Shown here piece by piece: positions 10,671 to 22,568 of a stretch of DNA of 64,000 nucleotides (position 1 is its first letter; each line of letters opens with the position of its first letter). The position numbers were made by a program, and so were the translations under genes. This DNA is from Nannobrachium achirus (Eukaryota; Chordata; Actinopteri; Myctophiformes; Myctophidae), in the NCBI GenBank assembly GCA_963921795.1, contig OY997653.1, forward strand, positions 24,225,158 to 24,289,157. Direction: 5' to 3'. The notes beneath the pieces are model-generated. The model had not been told where the DNA came from, did not search any database, and saw only the letters and a list, made by a program, of their open reading frames with translations.

Positions 10671-10814
10671 GCACACAGGCAATAACAATAAGCCCTATAT
10701 GACAATTAAGCGCTGATGACTATTTTACAACGTTGATCAGCTGAACTGTAATAGAGTGAGTGCACTTTGAAAGGAACAAGACCAAGACGGACAAGACTAA
10801 GAGGCAAGGGCTCA

Positions 10815-10846
10815 GACAGACAGACAGACAGACAGACATACAGACA
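10815..10846. repeat. (CAGA)n microsatellite
   Basis: About eight CAGA tetramers, one with a T substitution. Confidence 0.85.
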
Positions 10847-11365
10847 GGTAGAGAAGGGGCGAGCCAGGAAAAGACACAGAGAGAGGTTACAGTACCAGCT
10901 GGGCTCAAACCACGGTGTGGCCTATTAGCTATCATACTGTAGTAGACCCAGGTCAGCCAGGAGTCACAAACGGTAACCGGTAGAGTCCCCGGAAAACATA
11001 CACGTTTTATGCCCATATATAGAGATCCCTGTTAAGGACATATCTGGGAATGCCCATATTTGGTAATGCCCATATTTGGGCATGTTTTGACATAACATAG
11101 TTGACTATCAGCGCCCCATGTTGCCCTGAGGCGTCTTACTAGTAGGCCTAGGTGTGGCCTTTGTCAGAATCCATGTTTTTGTTTGGATTTTGTTTTTTGC
11201 GAGCGCAATCGAAGGAGCGGGAGAAGTACAACAACGGATCTTTTTCCAGCGGGGTACACGTTTGCAGGAACACCAAAATGTGAAAAAAAAGAAAAGAAAA
11301 ACGACTTTCGGGGAAATTCACACGGAGGTCCACTGCCTCATATCGCGCCCAGGCTTTTCTCTTCG
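10847..11365. other. Gene-free stretch with a CArG-like pair
   Basis: No gene is recognised. Two CCATATTTGG decamers (11054-11063 and 11070-11079), each matching the SRF-type CArG consensus, lie 16 bp apart with no gene nearby. Confidence 0.4.
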
Positions 11366-12025
11366 CACATAACATAACATAACATAACATAACATAACAT
11401 AACATAACATTACATTACATTACATTACATTACATTACATTAGGGCATTCACCAAATATTCGAATATTCGAATATCCAAGTCACTATTCGATGTTGTTCA
11501 CCGAAGTCAAATATTCGCTTATTTTTATCTTTTAATTGTTTTCTCTTTAAAAAATATATACTTTATAAAGCTTGGCTAGATAGGAAGTCATAAGAATGAG
11601 TTGTCAATTAATTTGTTAATGCTCTATACCAGGGGTTCTCAAACCTTTTTAGGCCGTGACCCCCAAAATAAACATATTTGAACTGGGGACCCCCACCCCG
11701 ACAAGCACTTGGAATTGTAGGTATTACATTTAATGTGACTCGGTTCCGCAGATAAATATTGTGAAAATAGCAGATCTACATGCTCACAACGCCTCGCATT
11801 GCGAGGCGTTGTGGGCATGTAGATCGGCTATTTTCACAATGTTCGCCTCTTGCTTACTTAATATTTGACAGTTTGGCCAGTCCTGTCGAATATTCGACTA
11901 TTCGAATACTTTGAGGTTGAATAATTTGAATACTAAAAATCAGTATTCGTGAATGCCCTACATTACATTACACTACATTACATTACATTACACACATTAC
12001 ATGACATAACATTACATTACGTTAC
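11366..12025. repeat. Pentamer microsatellite (ACATA)n/(ACATT)n split by a hAT-type element
   Basis: ACATA repeats pass into ACATT repeats (11366-11440). The ACATT tract resumes at 11961 after a 520-bp element. The two halves are one tract interrupted by insertion. Confidence 0.85.
11441..11960. mobile_element. hAT-type element (TAGGGCATTC ends) with nested second element and palindrome
   Basis: It begins TAGGGCATTCACCAAATATT and ends AATATTC-like sequence, then GTGAATGCCCTA; the interior is rich in ATTCGAATA. The flanks are CATTACAT on both sides, though the target is itself a repeat. From 11630 it contains the left part of another hAT-type element (CAGGGGTTCTCAAACC) carrying an almost perfect 83-bp palindrome at 11758-11840. 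Confidence 0.75.
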
Positions 12026-12467
12026 ATGAGTTGCATCCTAATTATACGTTCACAGACAATGGAAAGCTTGGCTTTGCCACACAGTACGGCACGAGCCACG
12101 CGCTCTTGAACATAAACCCACACAACCTCATCGTATAATTTATCGACATATAGTCCTCCTCCCCCTCCATGCCAATCCCCCGCAAAAGATATTTGTCCCG
12201 AGCACAACAGGGTTACAAATATAGATGCTATAGTGCTGTCAGAGTGGGACAATGAGACGGGTCAGTAATTGAAACATTATGGCACCCCAGCGCTCCCAGC
12301 TCTTCAGTGACGGTGGAGAGGTTAGTGGGGGATGGGGTGATTTGGCTCCAGACCTCAATCAATAAAGGTCAGAGGTCAAGGGGTCACGTGGAATCCCTCC
12401 CATAATCTGACAGAGGTTTCAAACGGTCAGCGGGGGCAGGCAGCAGGTGAGGCCTTTTAACATAATG
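12026..12467. other. Gene-free stretch
   Basis: Nothing recognised. Confidence 0.4.
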
Positions 12468-12475
12468 CCTTATAC

Positions 12476-12976
12476 CAGGGGTGTTCAATAAGTTTTCAGG
12501 CCAAGGACCCCTTAGCTGAGAGAGAGATGAAGCAGGGACCTCCTCTACATGTTGTATAAATGTGTGATGCCGATTTTCATCGATTTCATAGATAGATTCA
12601 ATAGACTTGTTTGACAGCACTGTCATCAGTCTATGTTGGATTCATGTTAATGTGTATTTTCAGACATTTAACCACATGAATCATTGATATTTTGTATACT
12701 TGACCTTTCACTATGTACTTGGTCTGCTCTTTTTTACCTCTACACCAAACCTATTTGCCGAAAATACCGATCTACAAGCTCTCATCGCCTCGGGCTGCGA
12801 GGCGTTGAGAGCTTGTAGATCTGCTATTTTTGGCTAAAGTTCTCCTCGGAATAGGGATGTGAGCGTTCAAGTTGTTAATTTAAAAGAATTATCCCATCAC
12901 ACAAGTATTTGGAGGCCCCCCTGTAGTAACTCTAAGGACCCCCTAGGGGTCCCGGACCCCCTGTTGAAGACACCTG
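12476..12976. mobile_element. hAT-type MITE with perfect 8-bp target duplication and internal palindrome
   Basis: It starts CAGGGGTGTTCAA and ends GTTGAAGACACCTG. CCTTATAC flanks it exactly (12468-12475 and 12977-12984). The 501-bp interior carries the recurrent palindrome at 12757-12834 (GCCGAAAATACCGATC … GATCTGCTATTTTTGGC). Confidence 0.9.
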
Positions 12977-12984
12977 CCTTATAC

Positions 12985-13700
12985 ACCAGTAGTTGGCTCA
13001 CTTTCAAGATTTTTCAGAATGTTCAAAAATAGCAGATACAGACACAAACTGCTATTCTTTTGATAGCCAACACAAAGAAAAGACACAGATGCTTTTCTGG
13101 TTTTTAAGGCTGGGTAGCCTTGAAATTACAATGATAATCCTGGATCTAGTCCTCCCGCCCCAATAAAGGGCACATTCTTTTATTTATTCTATATCGTCAT
13201 AACACTCCTGTGTCCAGTTGAGATACCCTTGAGCAAGGCACTGCATGCTCCTTTGTAAGCCACTCTCAATAAGTGTCCGCCAGTCCAGATGGATAAAATA
13301 TCGAATGAGTTAACGATCACTTGGTTTTCCTCACAAAAGCTATAGCGCCTGCTGGCCTATAGCGGTCGACCTCTCCTGTCCACCTCCACTATCCCCTATG
13401 AATAAAGATAGATAAAGAAATAGCCCACGTGAATATCTAAAAAGCCAATAGTGCATATTGGTTTGCTTCTTTGTCAAATGGAGTAGCGTGCGACGGCCCC
13501 ATTCCTTTCAACAGCGTGTTGTTCTTGTTGCTGTCAGTTTTTCGAACAAAAGGCCAAGAGTGTCCCCCTGTTTTTCCATATTGATTTCGTTTTGACCTTT
13601 TGAAAAGCCTTTGTTTTGATTTACTCGTTTTAGGTTATTATTATTATTATTATTATTGTTATTTGTAATTTGGAGTAGGTAAGATTCAACAAGGTCAGAA
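12985..13700. other. Gene-free stretch with a SINE/LINE-tail-like fragment
   Basis: ATACCCTTGAGCAAGGCACT near 13222-13241 resembles the tail motif of common fish retroposons. A (TTA)n tract lies at about 13634-13660. No gene. One arm of the recurrent palindrome follows at 13707-13728. Confidence 0.4.
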
Positions 13701-14114
13701 AATTAGCTTGTAGATCTGCTATTTTCAAATTGCCGAAATACAGGTTAATGTACTGTATGTTACTTTCCACCAGCGAGTATAGGAGCAGATGCCCTTGAGT
13801 TCATTTGGCTGATGGACGAGGACATGCGTAGTGCAGAGACTCCTACTTGACAGCGTCTCTCCAGTGATGCTGGTGTAATTAACCCACATCAATGGTACTG
13901 ACCTTGCAGTAAGATGCTTGAAGGGGTCACGGTCACGCAGGCCCGGCGTTCCCCTCGGAGAAATGATTGCACTGTAACTAAAAAGCTTTAAGCTGTTCAC
14001 AGGGGGCCAGAAACAATGCCCAGAGGCGCGCGCGCACGCACGCACACACACACAAACCACCACCACCACCACCGCCAACAACATGCAAAACCAATATTCC
14101 ACGTGGACATAAGT

Positions 14115-14490
14115 CAAGTCAATTTTATTTCTAGAGCACATTTTAGAACAACCTAGGGTTGACCAAAGTGCTGCACAAGCAGCATACATAAATAAGAGCA
14201 AAAACTACATTTACAAAGAAATGTATACAACAACACATCACATTTTAGGCCGAGCAATTAACAAAGAATTAAGCAGAGTATGGAGGTTTTAAAAAGCACA
14301 AAGTAAGAATCCAGCCAGGCCTTTACTCCATGGAGACAGTGCATGGGGCATTTGTTTTTTAAAAGGCCAGGGAGAACATAATATGTCTTTAGTCTGGATT
14401 TAAAACCTTTAAATGGAAACTGTAGCAGGGTTTGCCATTCAAAGACTTTTCTGAACATTGGATGATATAATGGATTTGAGAATTGGTCAA
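14115..14490. repeat. Dispersed interspersed repeat (AAGTCAAGTCAATTTTATTT type)
   Basis: AAGTCAAGTCAATTTTATTT, GTTGACCAAAGTGCTGCACA and AAGGCCAGGGAGAACATAAT in this order match the arrangement of a very common teleost dispersed repeat. No intact protein is encoded. Its right edge carries ATTGGTCAAGCTTCACGTG. Confidence 0.55.
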
Positions 14491-14496
14491 GCTTCA

Positions 14497-15210
14497 CGTG
14501 ACATCACGTATGGCCTAGAAATAGGCAACCACACTTTTGCAACTTCCCAAAAATGAGCCTTTCTAGTAATTACTGCAACCAGATATAGCTGTAGTACTTT
14601 TGCTGCGCTACTCCTCCCACATGCGTCACGGCAACCACACTTGCCATTTCCAATTCTGCATCTTTAGTTTGCATACACTCTAGTTAATAGAGTGTATACA
14701 AACTAGAGTATAGTATGACATAAGTAGGGCATATTAATTTACATGGGAAGAATATGGAAAAGCTGTAATACGGAGATACAAGGTTTGTGCCCGACATCAA
14801 CAACATGGTCTAACAGTGGCGTTGAATGTGTGCACCCTGTGCTCCAGACAGCCCAGTGCTGGGAGAGTGGCCGAAATCCAATTTCATCACCATTAACCAA
14901 ATAAGTGAGCAGATTAAATTTTCATCTGCGTTAGAGCATTAAGTAAATTAAGACAGGGATTGTAACCGAGACAAAGCTTGATTACTTACAAAATGTGATT
15001 GTCAACTCCAGAACGCATGCTGCTCAGTGATGCTGTTATTCAGCCCGTAATACAATTAGACTGAGAGAACAGTCGGGGCTGGCCCGCATCCTAGTGCTTG
15101 AAACATTCATTATTATGCACAGGCTGTAGAATAGTAGAAGCTGAATATAGAGAAGCTGGGTGAAACTATTATCATTTCTAATGTGACCCTTTGCCACTGT
15201 ATGATCACCA
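14497..15210. other. Gene-free stretch with MITE fragment
   Basis: A short decayed end of the ATATCGTC family (GATACAAGGTTTGTGCCCGA) is at about 14776-14795. Otherwise nothing is recognised. Confidence 0.4.
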
Positions 15211-15500
15211 TATCGTTGCTGTCAGGCAGAAACCTCGTATAGAACTCCATATTCTAACGGTTTGTGTGTTTTTTTATTTTTATTTTCATTTTCATAAATA
15301 ATGCTGTACTACAGTGTCATACACACCAGCTCAGTGGCATTGTGGTTATAATGTCTGCCCTGAGATTGGGAGGGGACCCAATGCCTCCCTGCTTGGCACT
15401 CAGCATCAAGGGTTTGGATAGGAGACACATGCACTATAGCTCTGGTCCAGAGCGTCAGCCTGGACCAGTTTTGAACTTGTAGATCTGCTACTTTAGCTAT
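15211..15500 (+). mobile_element. Composite repeat: ATATCGTC MITE end, truncated tRNA-SINE, palindrome arm
   Basis: ATATCGTTGCTGTCAGGCAG (about 15211-15230) is a MITE end. From about 15330, TGGCATTGTGGTTATAATG, GTCTGCCCTGAGATTGG and CTTGGCACTCAGCATCAAGG resemble the head and tail of a teleost tRNA-derived SINE that has lost its B box. It is followed by a diverged AGCTCTGGTCCA hairpin and one arm of the recurrent palindrome (CTTGTAGATCTGCTACTTT). Confidence 0.45.
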
Positions 15501-16430
15501 TTTTGACAGAGCCTATAGCCTATACTATGACCTCACAACCCCATTCTGGTTAAGAGGGGGAAGATAGATGGATACTAGAGACCGATTTCTCAGAGCGGCA
15601 ACCTATGCTACCGGTATGTGTGTGTGTGCGGCTGTGCGCCGACACGGCAGCTACACAGCGCTCTGGAAAAAGGTTTATATAATGACACAGGGTAACCGGA
15701 AGAGTGGGCACCAAAACATTGTGAGCACCTCAATGTTACAATTGGCAATTTTCTCCTAAATGTATAAATATTATAAAGTTCTTTACCTACACCGACCTCA
15801 ATGATATTTATGTCACTTATTATTTTAGGGTTGTTTAGTTCATTTTTCAGATTACGTTGCTAATTGTATTGTTTGGTGGTGAAATGAGGTGAGATTAAAT
15901 GTATAAACCCCATGGGGTTTTTCAATCTCACGTGCACAATCTGTTTTTATTATTTTGTTGTTGCCTATATTGTTTTGCTAAAAACTGCAAATAAACAAAA
16001 ACAAACTAAATGCCCTGAGTGCCAGGTACAGCATGCTACTTCAGAGCACAATTAGACAAATGGAAAGACCTGCTGATTAGTTAACCTTGGTACTGTTCCT
16101 GAGAGTCACTCCTCCTGTCTCCACCCACAGCAGTGTTAATTGGGTGATATATCGCAAAAATGCAATTAAACATGATTACATTTGGGGAAAAAGTGAAACA
16201 TCAGCTTCCTGGATCCCTTTATATGCCACTGCTGGCCAATGCCTGTGTGTAATTTGAGATCTGTTTGTCTACCCACTGAGGAGAAACACTGACGAGGATA
16301 GACAGACAAAGAGAGGTTTCCTTGTTTCATAGTTAGATAATTAGATAGAGAGCACAGTAGATAAATAACCTACTAGGATATTCTTCAGTCATAACCACAT
16401 TCACCCTGGTGTCCCTATTTTGGGTCATGG
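15501..16430. other. Gene-free stretch
   Basis: No gene or complete mobile element is recognised. One arm of the recurrent palindrome (GGGCTTGTAGATCGGCTGTG) follows at about 16438-16457. Confidence 0.4.
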
Positions 16431-16695
16431 TGTTGTGGGCTTGTAGATCGGCTGTGTTCGGCGTGCAACATCATCATACAACAAAGTATAAACTAGGGCC
16501 TCTCTCGATAAAGCTTGGCATATCTGTAGCAATCCCCTGACTTGACATAGCTGATCCACCCTTACCTCATGTCAGGGCATGCCCAGACCCAAGTGTCTTG
16601 TTAGCATCTCCGTTTGGCCCCTTGGGAGCCAAACAGTCCTGGTGTTACGTGCCGCGCTCACAGGAAAGGAAGAGGGAAGCAAAGAGAGCTGATGG

Positions 16696-17288
16696 CAGGG
16701 GCGTCAACTGGGTATGGCAGGGGTATGCAGCTGCCATACCCTGGGTCCAGGGGGGGAAATAAAAGTTACTTTTAAATATAAATCCATGAATGTCTCTTTG
16801 TCTATCTGCGCTGGTTATTATGTTGTTAAATTACAGTAAAATAACTACAAATGCTAAATTTAACAAAATGGTCACTTTAACAAGGTATTATAATTATATT
16901 CTCCACACTTGTATTCTCCCCAGCTTGACAGTAAGGTATATTCCCAGGTTCCGCAGGTCAGCTGCACAGGTGCAATGCATTATTGTTAATTGTGGCACGT
17001 TTACTAACATGCTAAGTTTAGCTGTACTTGAACAACCATTCCAGGCTGCCATATCCAACCCAAGAAACCGTAGAAACCTGTGTAAAGAACTGACAAAACT
17101 CGTTTTTTTCAGACATTGTGAAAATAGCCGATCTACATGCTCCCAACGCCTCGCAGTGCGAGGTGTTGTGAGCATGTAGATCTGCTATTTTCACAATAAA
17201 ACCGTGTTATACAAAATGTAATGTCTCTTTTCCATGAGGACTGCCATCTTTGCGATACCCTATAGCTTTTGCTGAACTGACGCCACTG
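16696..17288. mobile_element. hAT-type MITE (CAGGGGCGTCAACTGG ends), perfect 8-bp target duplication, 83-bp palindrome
   Basis: It starts CAGGGGCGTCAACTGG and ends GAACTGACGCCACTG. GCTGATGG flanks it exactly (16688-16695 and 17289-17296). At 17115-17197 it carries an 83-bp palindrome from ATTGTGAAAATAGCC to CTATTTTCACAAT that closely matches the one at 11758-11840 in a different host element. Confidence 0.9.
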
Positions 17289-17348
17289 GCTGATGGTGAT
17301 TCAACCTTCCCTCCCTCTTTACCGTACTAACGAACCATATAACAACCA

Positions 17349-17825
17349 AGTGTTGGGAGAGGTACCCAGATGTTTTTACTTAGCTAAAAGTAGCATGCCA
17401 CACTATAGAAAAAGTACCGTATTCAAACGTATCGGCATCAAAATATACTTAAAATACCAAAAGTAAAATTCATTGTGCAGAATGTTTTCAAATGTATAAA
17501 ATACATTATATACAAATCTTTTGAAAATTGCAGATCAACCAGCTCACAACACGTCACATGGGACAATGTGAGCTTGTAGACAGGCAATTTTCAAAAGTCG
17601 TTAATGTGTGTTTTGTGATAACAATCAAAATCTACCAAGTAACTATTAACTTAAGTTTTCAAAATAATTTTAGTGGAGTGAAAGGTAGGATTTTCCTCTG
17701 AGATGTAGCGGAGTAGAAGTAAAAGCATTGAGAATTGGAAATACTCCTGTAAAATCTAAATACCAGAAACTGTGCTCGAATACAGTACTTGAGTATTAAT
17801 GTACTTAGTTACTTTCCCCCCACGG
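17349..17825. mobile_element. AAGTAACT-family MITE with internal palindrome
   Basis: The interior alternates AGTACTT/AAGTAC-like words, as in the common teleost repeat that starts CAGTGGTGTAAAGTAAC. The left end is AGTGTTGGGAGAGGTAC; the right end runs AGTTACTTTCCCCCCACG. The recurrent palindrome is at 17518-17597 (CTTTTGAAAATTGC … GCAATTTTCAAAAG). Confidence 0.6.
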
Positions 17826-18139
17826 TTGGTGACTCAACCCTCCCTCCTCCCTCCTTATGTACAGCACTAACAAACCACATAACAACACCTCCACGCTTGC
17901 GAGAAAAGCCCTACCCTGAGACCATTGGATACCGTAGGAGCCCGGGCCCTCCTGTGTGTGTAAGCATGTCCCGTGGGTCTCATCGCAGCGCAACAACTGC
18001 CACCACCACAAGTTCTTCCAAAGGTGTGTCGGCTCTGAGCACGAGAGCTAATGAAGGCAGAGAGGACCTGTAATTGACCCTTGGGGACATTCTCTTAGTC
18101 TACATCAGCATTCTCTCTCTTACTCTCTCTCTCTCTACG

Positions 18140-18213
18140 AGAACTACGAGCTCACAAGCCCTCACACAGCCAGGCGTTGTGAACTTGTCGATTGGCTATT
18201 TTCACAATGTTTG
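18140..18213. repeat. Decayed recurrent palindrome next to hAT-derived sequence
   Basis: GAGCTCACAAGCC and CAGGCGTTGTGAACTTG … GGCTATTTTCACAATG are remnants of both arms. The right flank (TTTGCCTCTTTCTTACATA) matches the flank of the palindrome at 11758-11840, so both derive from the same host family. Confidence 0.6.
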
Positions 18214-18406
18214 CCTCTTTCTTACATACTATTTGACAATTTGGCTAATTTGGTGTTAAAAAAGGCCTTAAAAGTAATTAAAATGTCACGTTTAGAAATG
18301 TGCAGAATGATACCCCGTATAGTACACTCATCCTGTATGTTGGTTTGTTTACTGTTGAGTGAAAAAACAGTAATGTGGCACAAGCCAATCATCTGGGCCC
18401 CAGTTT

Positions 18407-19932
18407 AGCCCCTTTTCCAGAGGCCCAACACCACACCACTCCACACCACACCCCGCACTTGTGCCAGGTTTTCCACTACAACGACCTGGGTAGAGTGGTG
18501 TGAAAGTGGTACTAAACGTGGTACTAAAAAGTATCAAATCTAGAGTAGGTCTGAGCTAGCCCAAACAGGGCCAAACATAGCCTTGTGTAGCCAGGCTCAC
18601 TCATCTGCGAAGAGAAAAGCCTGGTGACAATATCAGGCAGAGACCGTTCAACTTCCGCCGCAAGAATTTCACAGGCCACTTCCGCTAGAACCAACCGGAA
18701 GTTATATTGTGGCCAGGGTGGGCCAAACACTTCATAATGACTGATCACTCACTGACTTTTCATTTAGACCACCACAGGATATAGTTGGAATATATGATAA
18801 TAGATTCCATTGTGTTATAATAACCACTATTATAATCTATTATAGTGTATTATAATTATCATAGTAATACATTAATACTTTATAGTGTATTGAATTCTAA
18901 TCACTATAAAATAATCACAAAAAAATACCCAAGGCCAGAACAGGAGCCAGAGCATTTAAGTATCAGGCACCTCAGTTGTGGAACCTCCTCCCCGTCTCTG
19001 TCCGCACAGCAGACACACTTTGTGTTTTTAAGAGTAGATTAAAAACCTTTCGCTATGATAAAGCCTATAATTAGGTTTGTTCGTTCCTTCGTTCGTCCGT
19101 TGCCTCGTCCGTCCGTCCGTCCGTCCGTCCGTCCGTCCGTCCGTCCGTCCGTCCGTCCGTCGTTCGTTCGATCGGCTAGATTACTGTCCGGGTGCATGTT
19201 GGGCTGTACAGTCACTCCTAATCCCAACCTACAAAGTTACTGGGTTGGGCTGAATAATGGGTCAGAGAGGAGGGGGAACCCTCCTTCCTCTCTTCCCTTT
19301 TGGTTGTGTGGGTTTGTGTCACATCGGTGCAATTGTAACTAGCACTGTACCTGCCACTATAAGGCCTGCCACTAATTCGAACTCCAGGGATCATCCCTGG
19401 AGTTTATTTTTTTATTGTCTTTCACTCCACAGTTCCAGTTCCTGGAAACTCGACAACCTAAAAACCTAAAACTCGACAACTCAGCTGCTGGGATTGCTAC
19501 TAAAACTCGACTACTCAGCTGTGTGACTCCGGACCGGGCCTCCATGAAGCACGCCTGTGCACCTGCCTGGATCTCTGTGTCTATCTCTTAATCTCTCTTT
19601 GTTCCTTACTGTCCCCCCGACTCGGTCGTGGCAGCACGGCTGTTCACCCCAGAGTCAGGATCTGCCTGACATTTCCTCCTCCTTAAGAGGGGGTTTTTCG
19701 TTACCATTGTCGCAAATTGCTTGCTCAGGGTGGGGGCCTCAGACCTGTGAGGTATCCGCTCGGGTTCTCTCGAGGGGGTACCTCACTGGTACAGGTTCTG
19801 CTCGGGTTCTCTCTCTCCTCCCCCCCACCCCCCCTCCCCTTACCTCCCCCCTTTCCCTCTTTCCCTTTTATGTGGTGCAGTGCGGCGTGGTGTAGTGTGG
19901 TATGGTGCTAAAGCTGCAGTCGAAAAGGGGCT
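18407..19932. mobile_element. Candidate non-autonomous PIF/Harbinger-like element
   Basis: The left end AGCCCCTTTTCCAGAGGCC and the inverse of the right end (AGCCCCTTTTCGACTGCAG) match. Both are followed by CCACACCAC-type tracts. A TTT triplet flanks each side, compatible with a 3-bp duplication. It is about 1.5 kb with no transposase. It contains a (GTCC)n tract (19106-19161) and a dispersed-repeat tail (GGGGGTTTTTCGTTACCATT, about 19687-19706). The class is inferred from end sequence only. Confidence 0.4.
19106..19161. repeat. (GTCC)n microsatellite
   Basis: Roughly 14 perfect CCGT/GTCC tetramers. Confidence 0.9.
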
Positions 19933-19939
19933 TTTGGGA

Positions 19940-20330
19940 ACCACTGGGGTCCACTCCTTGGCCTGAAATATGTCGACTAACCCTGCTATAATCGGCCCCT
20001 AGAATTATACACAGATCAAGCTTGTCTGCAGGACGGGGATGGAGGATGGGTGGATGGGAGGATGTTACGTTGCCATCTCTTCCTGGCACCGTTAAACGGC
20101 AACAACCGAGGGGGGGTGGGGGGGGAGTCTAGCATGTCTGCCACACAGATGGCCCGTCCCCTGCTCTCCCTCTGGCCAGTTATACTGCAGAGCGAGAGTC
20201 TGCGTGCCCGCTTCCCAGCTTGACTCTGCCGGTTCTTGGAACTCGGTGCCAACCTGCTTGGGTCTTGGCATGTTGTTTGTGGTGGCCAGAAAACCCGCAC
20301 TCCTCACTCATCATCTCACCCGTCAGTTTT
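19940..20330. other. Gene-free stretch
   Basis: No gene or mobile element is recognised. GGAT-rich and G-rich tracts are present. Confidence 0.4.
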
Positions 20331-20335
20331 TTTTT

Positions 20336-20337
20336 GT

Positions 20338-20368
<31 letters not shown>

Positions 20369-20491
20369 GGTAAATAAATAACAACAACAACAAAATAGCA
20401 ACAAGAGAGGAGCACTGCGTGTCCGCCATATGGGACCTGCTACATGGGTTGTCAGCAGGGCCGTCACAAGAGGGGGGGGGGGGGGGGGGGA
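20336..20491. repeat. TG tract with two poly-G runs
   Basis: (TG)n runs into about 20 consecutive G (20351-20370), and a second G run of about 18 lies near 20473-20490. Such runs could form G-quadruplexes and often cause assembly errors. Confidence 0.85.
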
Positions 20492-20755
20492 GTGGGACTG
20501 AGTTACCAGGGCCCACGGTGGAGGGGGCCTTAATTATTTTATACTTTAGCTATTGAAAAAGTCGTGAAAGTGTGTGCAAATCTTTGAATATTATGTATTT
20601 TTTAAGCAAACATTTGCAACGCAAAATTTTGCTTCCGGAGGGTCCCTGGAACTAAATATTTTGAGATGGGGGCCCGTGGCCAAATACATATAATTTTGGG
20701 GGTCCTTCACATGAAAAGGTTTGAGCATCACTGACCCAAAAAAATCTAGATCTTT

Positions 20756-20819
20756 CAAAAATAGCAGATATAGAAGCTCGCAGCGCGGCTGGGAGCTTGT
20801 ATATCTGCTATTTTTCAAT
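20756..20819. repeat. Recurrent palindrome beside a hAT fragment
   Basis: CAAAAATAGCAGATATAGAAGC returns as GCTTGTATATCTGCTATTTTT around a GC-rich loop (…CGCAGCGCGGCTGG…). A hAT-like right end (AAAGGTTTGAGCATCACTG) lies about 20 bp to the left. Confidence 0.75.
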
Positions 20820-20834
20820 AGTTAAAGCACAACA

Positions 20835-21270
20835 TAATGCGTTCCCAGTCTAAATGGGTTAAACCCCCTTCCCCCTATGAAGATCATTCATGGTGGGCCC
20901 ACAGTGAATCTTTGTACCCAGGGCCCAGAATGTGGTGCGACACCACTGGTTGTCAGCGTTATACTGTGTCCCCGCGGAGTCACGGGGACACAGATGGCCG
21001 AGGCCTGATGCACACACACCACCCTGAACCATTGGACTCTTCAGTGTCAAAGGTTATGACTGGGAGTTTTACTTACATATCGTTGCTGTCCGTCAGACAG
21101 AAACCTGTTATCTCCATATTTTAACTTTTTGTGTTATTCTTTTGTGTTTTTTTTTCTTCTTCGTAAATTAACCCCCAGGGGTCCTTGAGCAGATTCAGGG
21201 GTCCCCAGCAAAATGTGTTAAATGAACAATTGAACATTAGTTTAACTTTTTTGACACTATATCAGATATG
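20835..21270. other. Gene-free stretch with a MITE end
   Basis: An ATATCGTTGCTGTCCGTCAG end of the ATATCGTC family lies at about 21078-21097. No gene is recognised. Confidence 0.4.
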
Positions 21271-21278
21271 ATGTAGGC

Positions 21279-21807
21279 CAGTGATCCCAAACTGGCCGTC
21301 GGAACCCCCAGAGGGGTCCCCAAATGATTTTACAGTAGCTCAATGTGCCACATTGTTTTCTCACTCAACAGTAAAACAAACCAGCATCCAGTATGAGTGT
21401 ATACAGGGTCTGCACATTTCTAAAGTGAAAATGTAATTGATTGATTGATTGATTGAAGAAATCACTGGTAGAAGGTCAACTAAAAGGAGATCCTAGTAAG
21501 CTTTTCGGCTTAATGATTTTGAAGACCTTTTTTAATCCCAAATTTGCCAAATATTAGTAGGAAAGAGGCAAACATTGTGAAAATAGCCGATCTACAAGCT
21601 CACAACGCCTGCAGTGGGTGAGGCATCGTGAGCTTATAGTTCGGCTGTTTTCATTTTCTGTGGAACCGAGTCAAAATAAATGCATAATTCCAAGTGCTTG
21701 TCTGGGTGGGGCCCGGGGGGTCCCTAAAGTTCAAGGCAAATAAACTGAAATGTTTGGGAACCCCCCCCCCAAAAAAAAAGTCCAGTAAAAAGTTTGAGAA
21801 GCACTGA
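21279..21807. mobile_element. Rearranged hAT-type element with internal palindrome
   Basis: The left end resembles CAGTGATCCCAAACTGG and the right end AAAAAGTTTGAGAAGCACTG. The flanks do not match, so it is probably composite. The recurrent palindrome lies at 21574-21655 (ATTGTGAAAATAGCCGATC …). The left flank GAAAGAGGCAAAC is the inverse of the flank seen at 11841-11855, showing the same host family in opposite orientation. Confidence 0.55.
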
Positions 21808-21809
21808 AC

Positions 21810-22520
21810 TCGGGGTCCATTAAGTCCATTAATTGATTTTAAATTAACATTCTGGCTTTTAGGCTGTAGCCTATAAACTGTTCTTTTAATAGGGAAAATA
21901 ATAATTGCCTATCTGCACTGGCATGCTGCATGCATGCTTTTAGATCGCTTTCTTTTCCTATTCCTATTCACCCCCCCACCCCACCCTTTTTTTGACTGAC
22001 ACAGGGGCTCAGATGGGTGAACACACAATAGCAAACAATTAACCAAACCGACCAGTCAAAGGGGGGAAAAAACGGGGGCTGAATTAATGGGGAAGTTTAT
22101 TATGGGACAGGCGTTATGGTGTGCAGCAGCCTATATGACTCATTTTGCATTAGGGGCTTTTGAAGAAGGGTCCCAGGTGACCACTGTTGGTTTAGCATTA
22201 AAAGCCACTACCGTCCTGGCATCTATTCTCTGTAGAAAACAGGCGGTTGGTCTCGGCTGCATTAGCGTCCATTCTTTTGTTCTCCAGGGGTCTGTCAAAT
22301 GGATAGACAGACAGCTTCCTGCAGACGTTTTTATAGACGTTCGCCATTAAACGGCAGCTGAGCTCTGCTCAACACGCTGGGCTGATGAGCCGTTAGAAGT
22401 GAATGTTAAAGTATCCCATTCAGTAGCCTAATGCTCTAAATCTAAATGAACTCTGTTTTTTTCTTCTTCTTCTTTTCTTTTCAAGGGACAAAATAACAAA
22501 TTGGATAAATTGCCTGACTG
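21810..22520. other. Gene-free stretch
   Basis: An 87-codon open frame (22087-22350) shows no recognisable protein features. Nothing else is seen. Confidence 0.4.
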
Positions 22521-22522
22521 GT

Positions 22523-22534
22523 CTTTCTTTCTTT

Positions 22535-22566
<32 letters not shown>

Positions 22567-22568
22567 TC
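22523..22568. repeat. (TTTC)n microsatellite
   Basis: About eleven TTTC tetramers. Confidence 0.9.
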
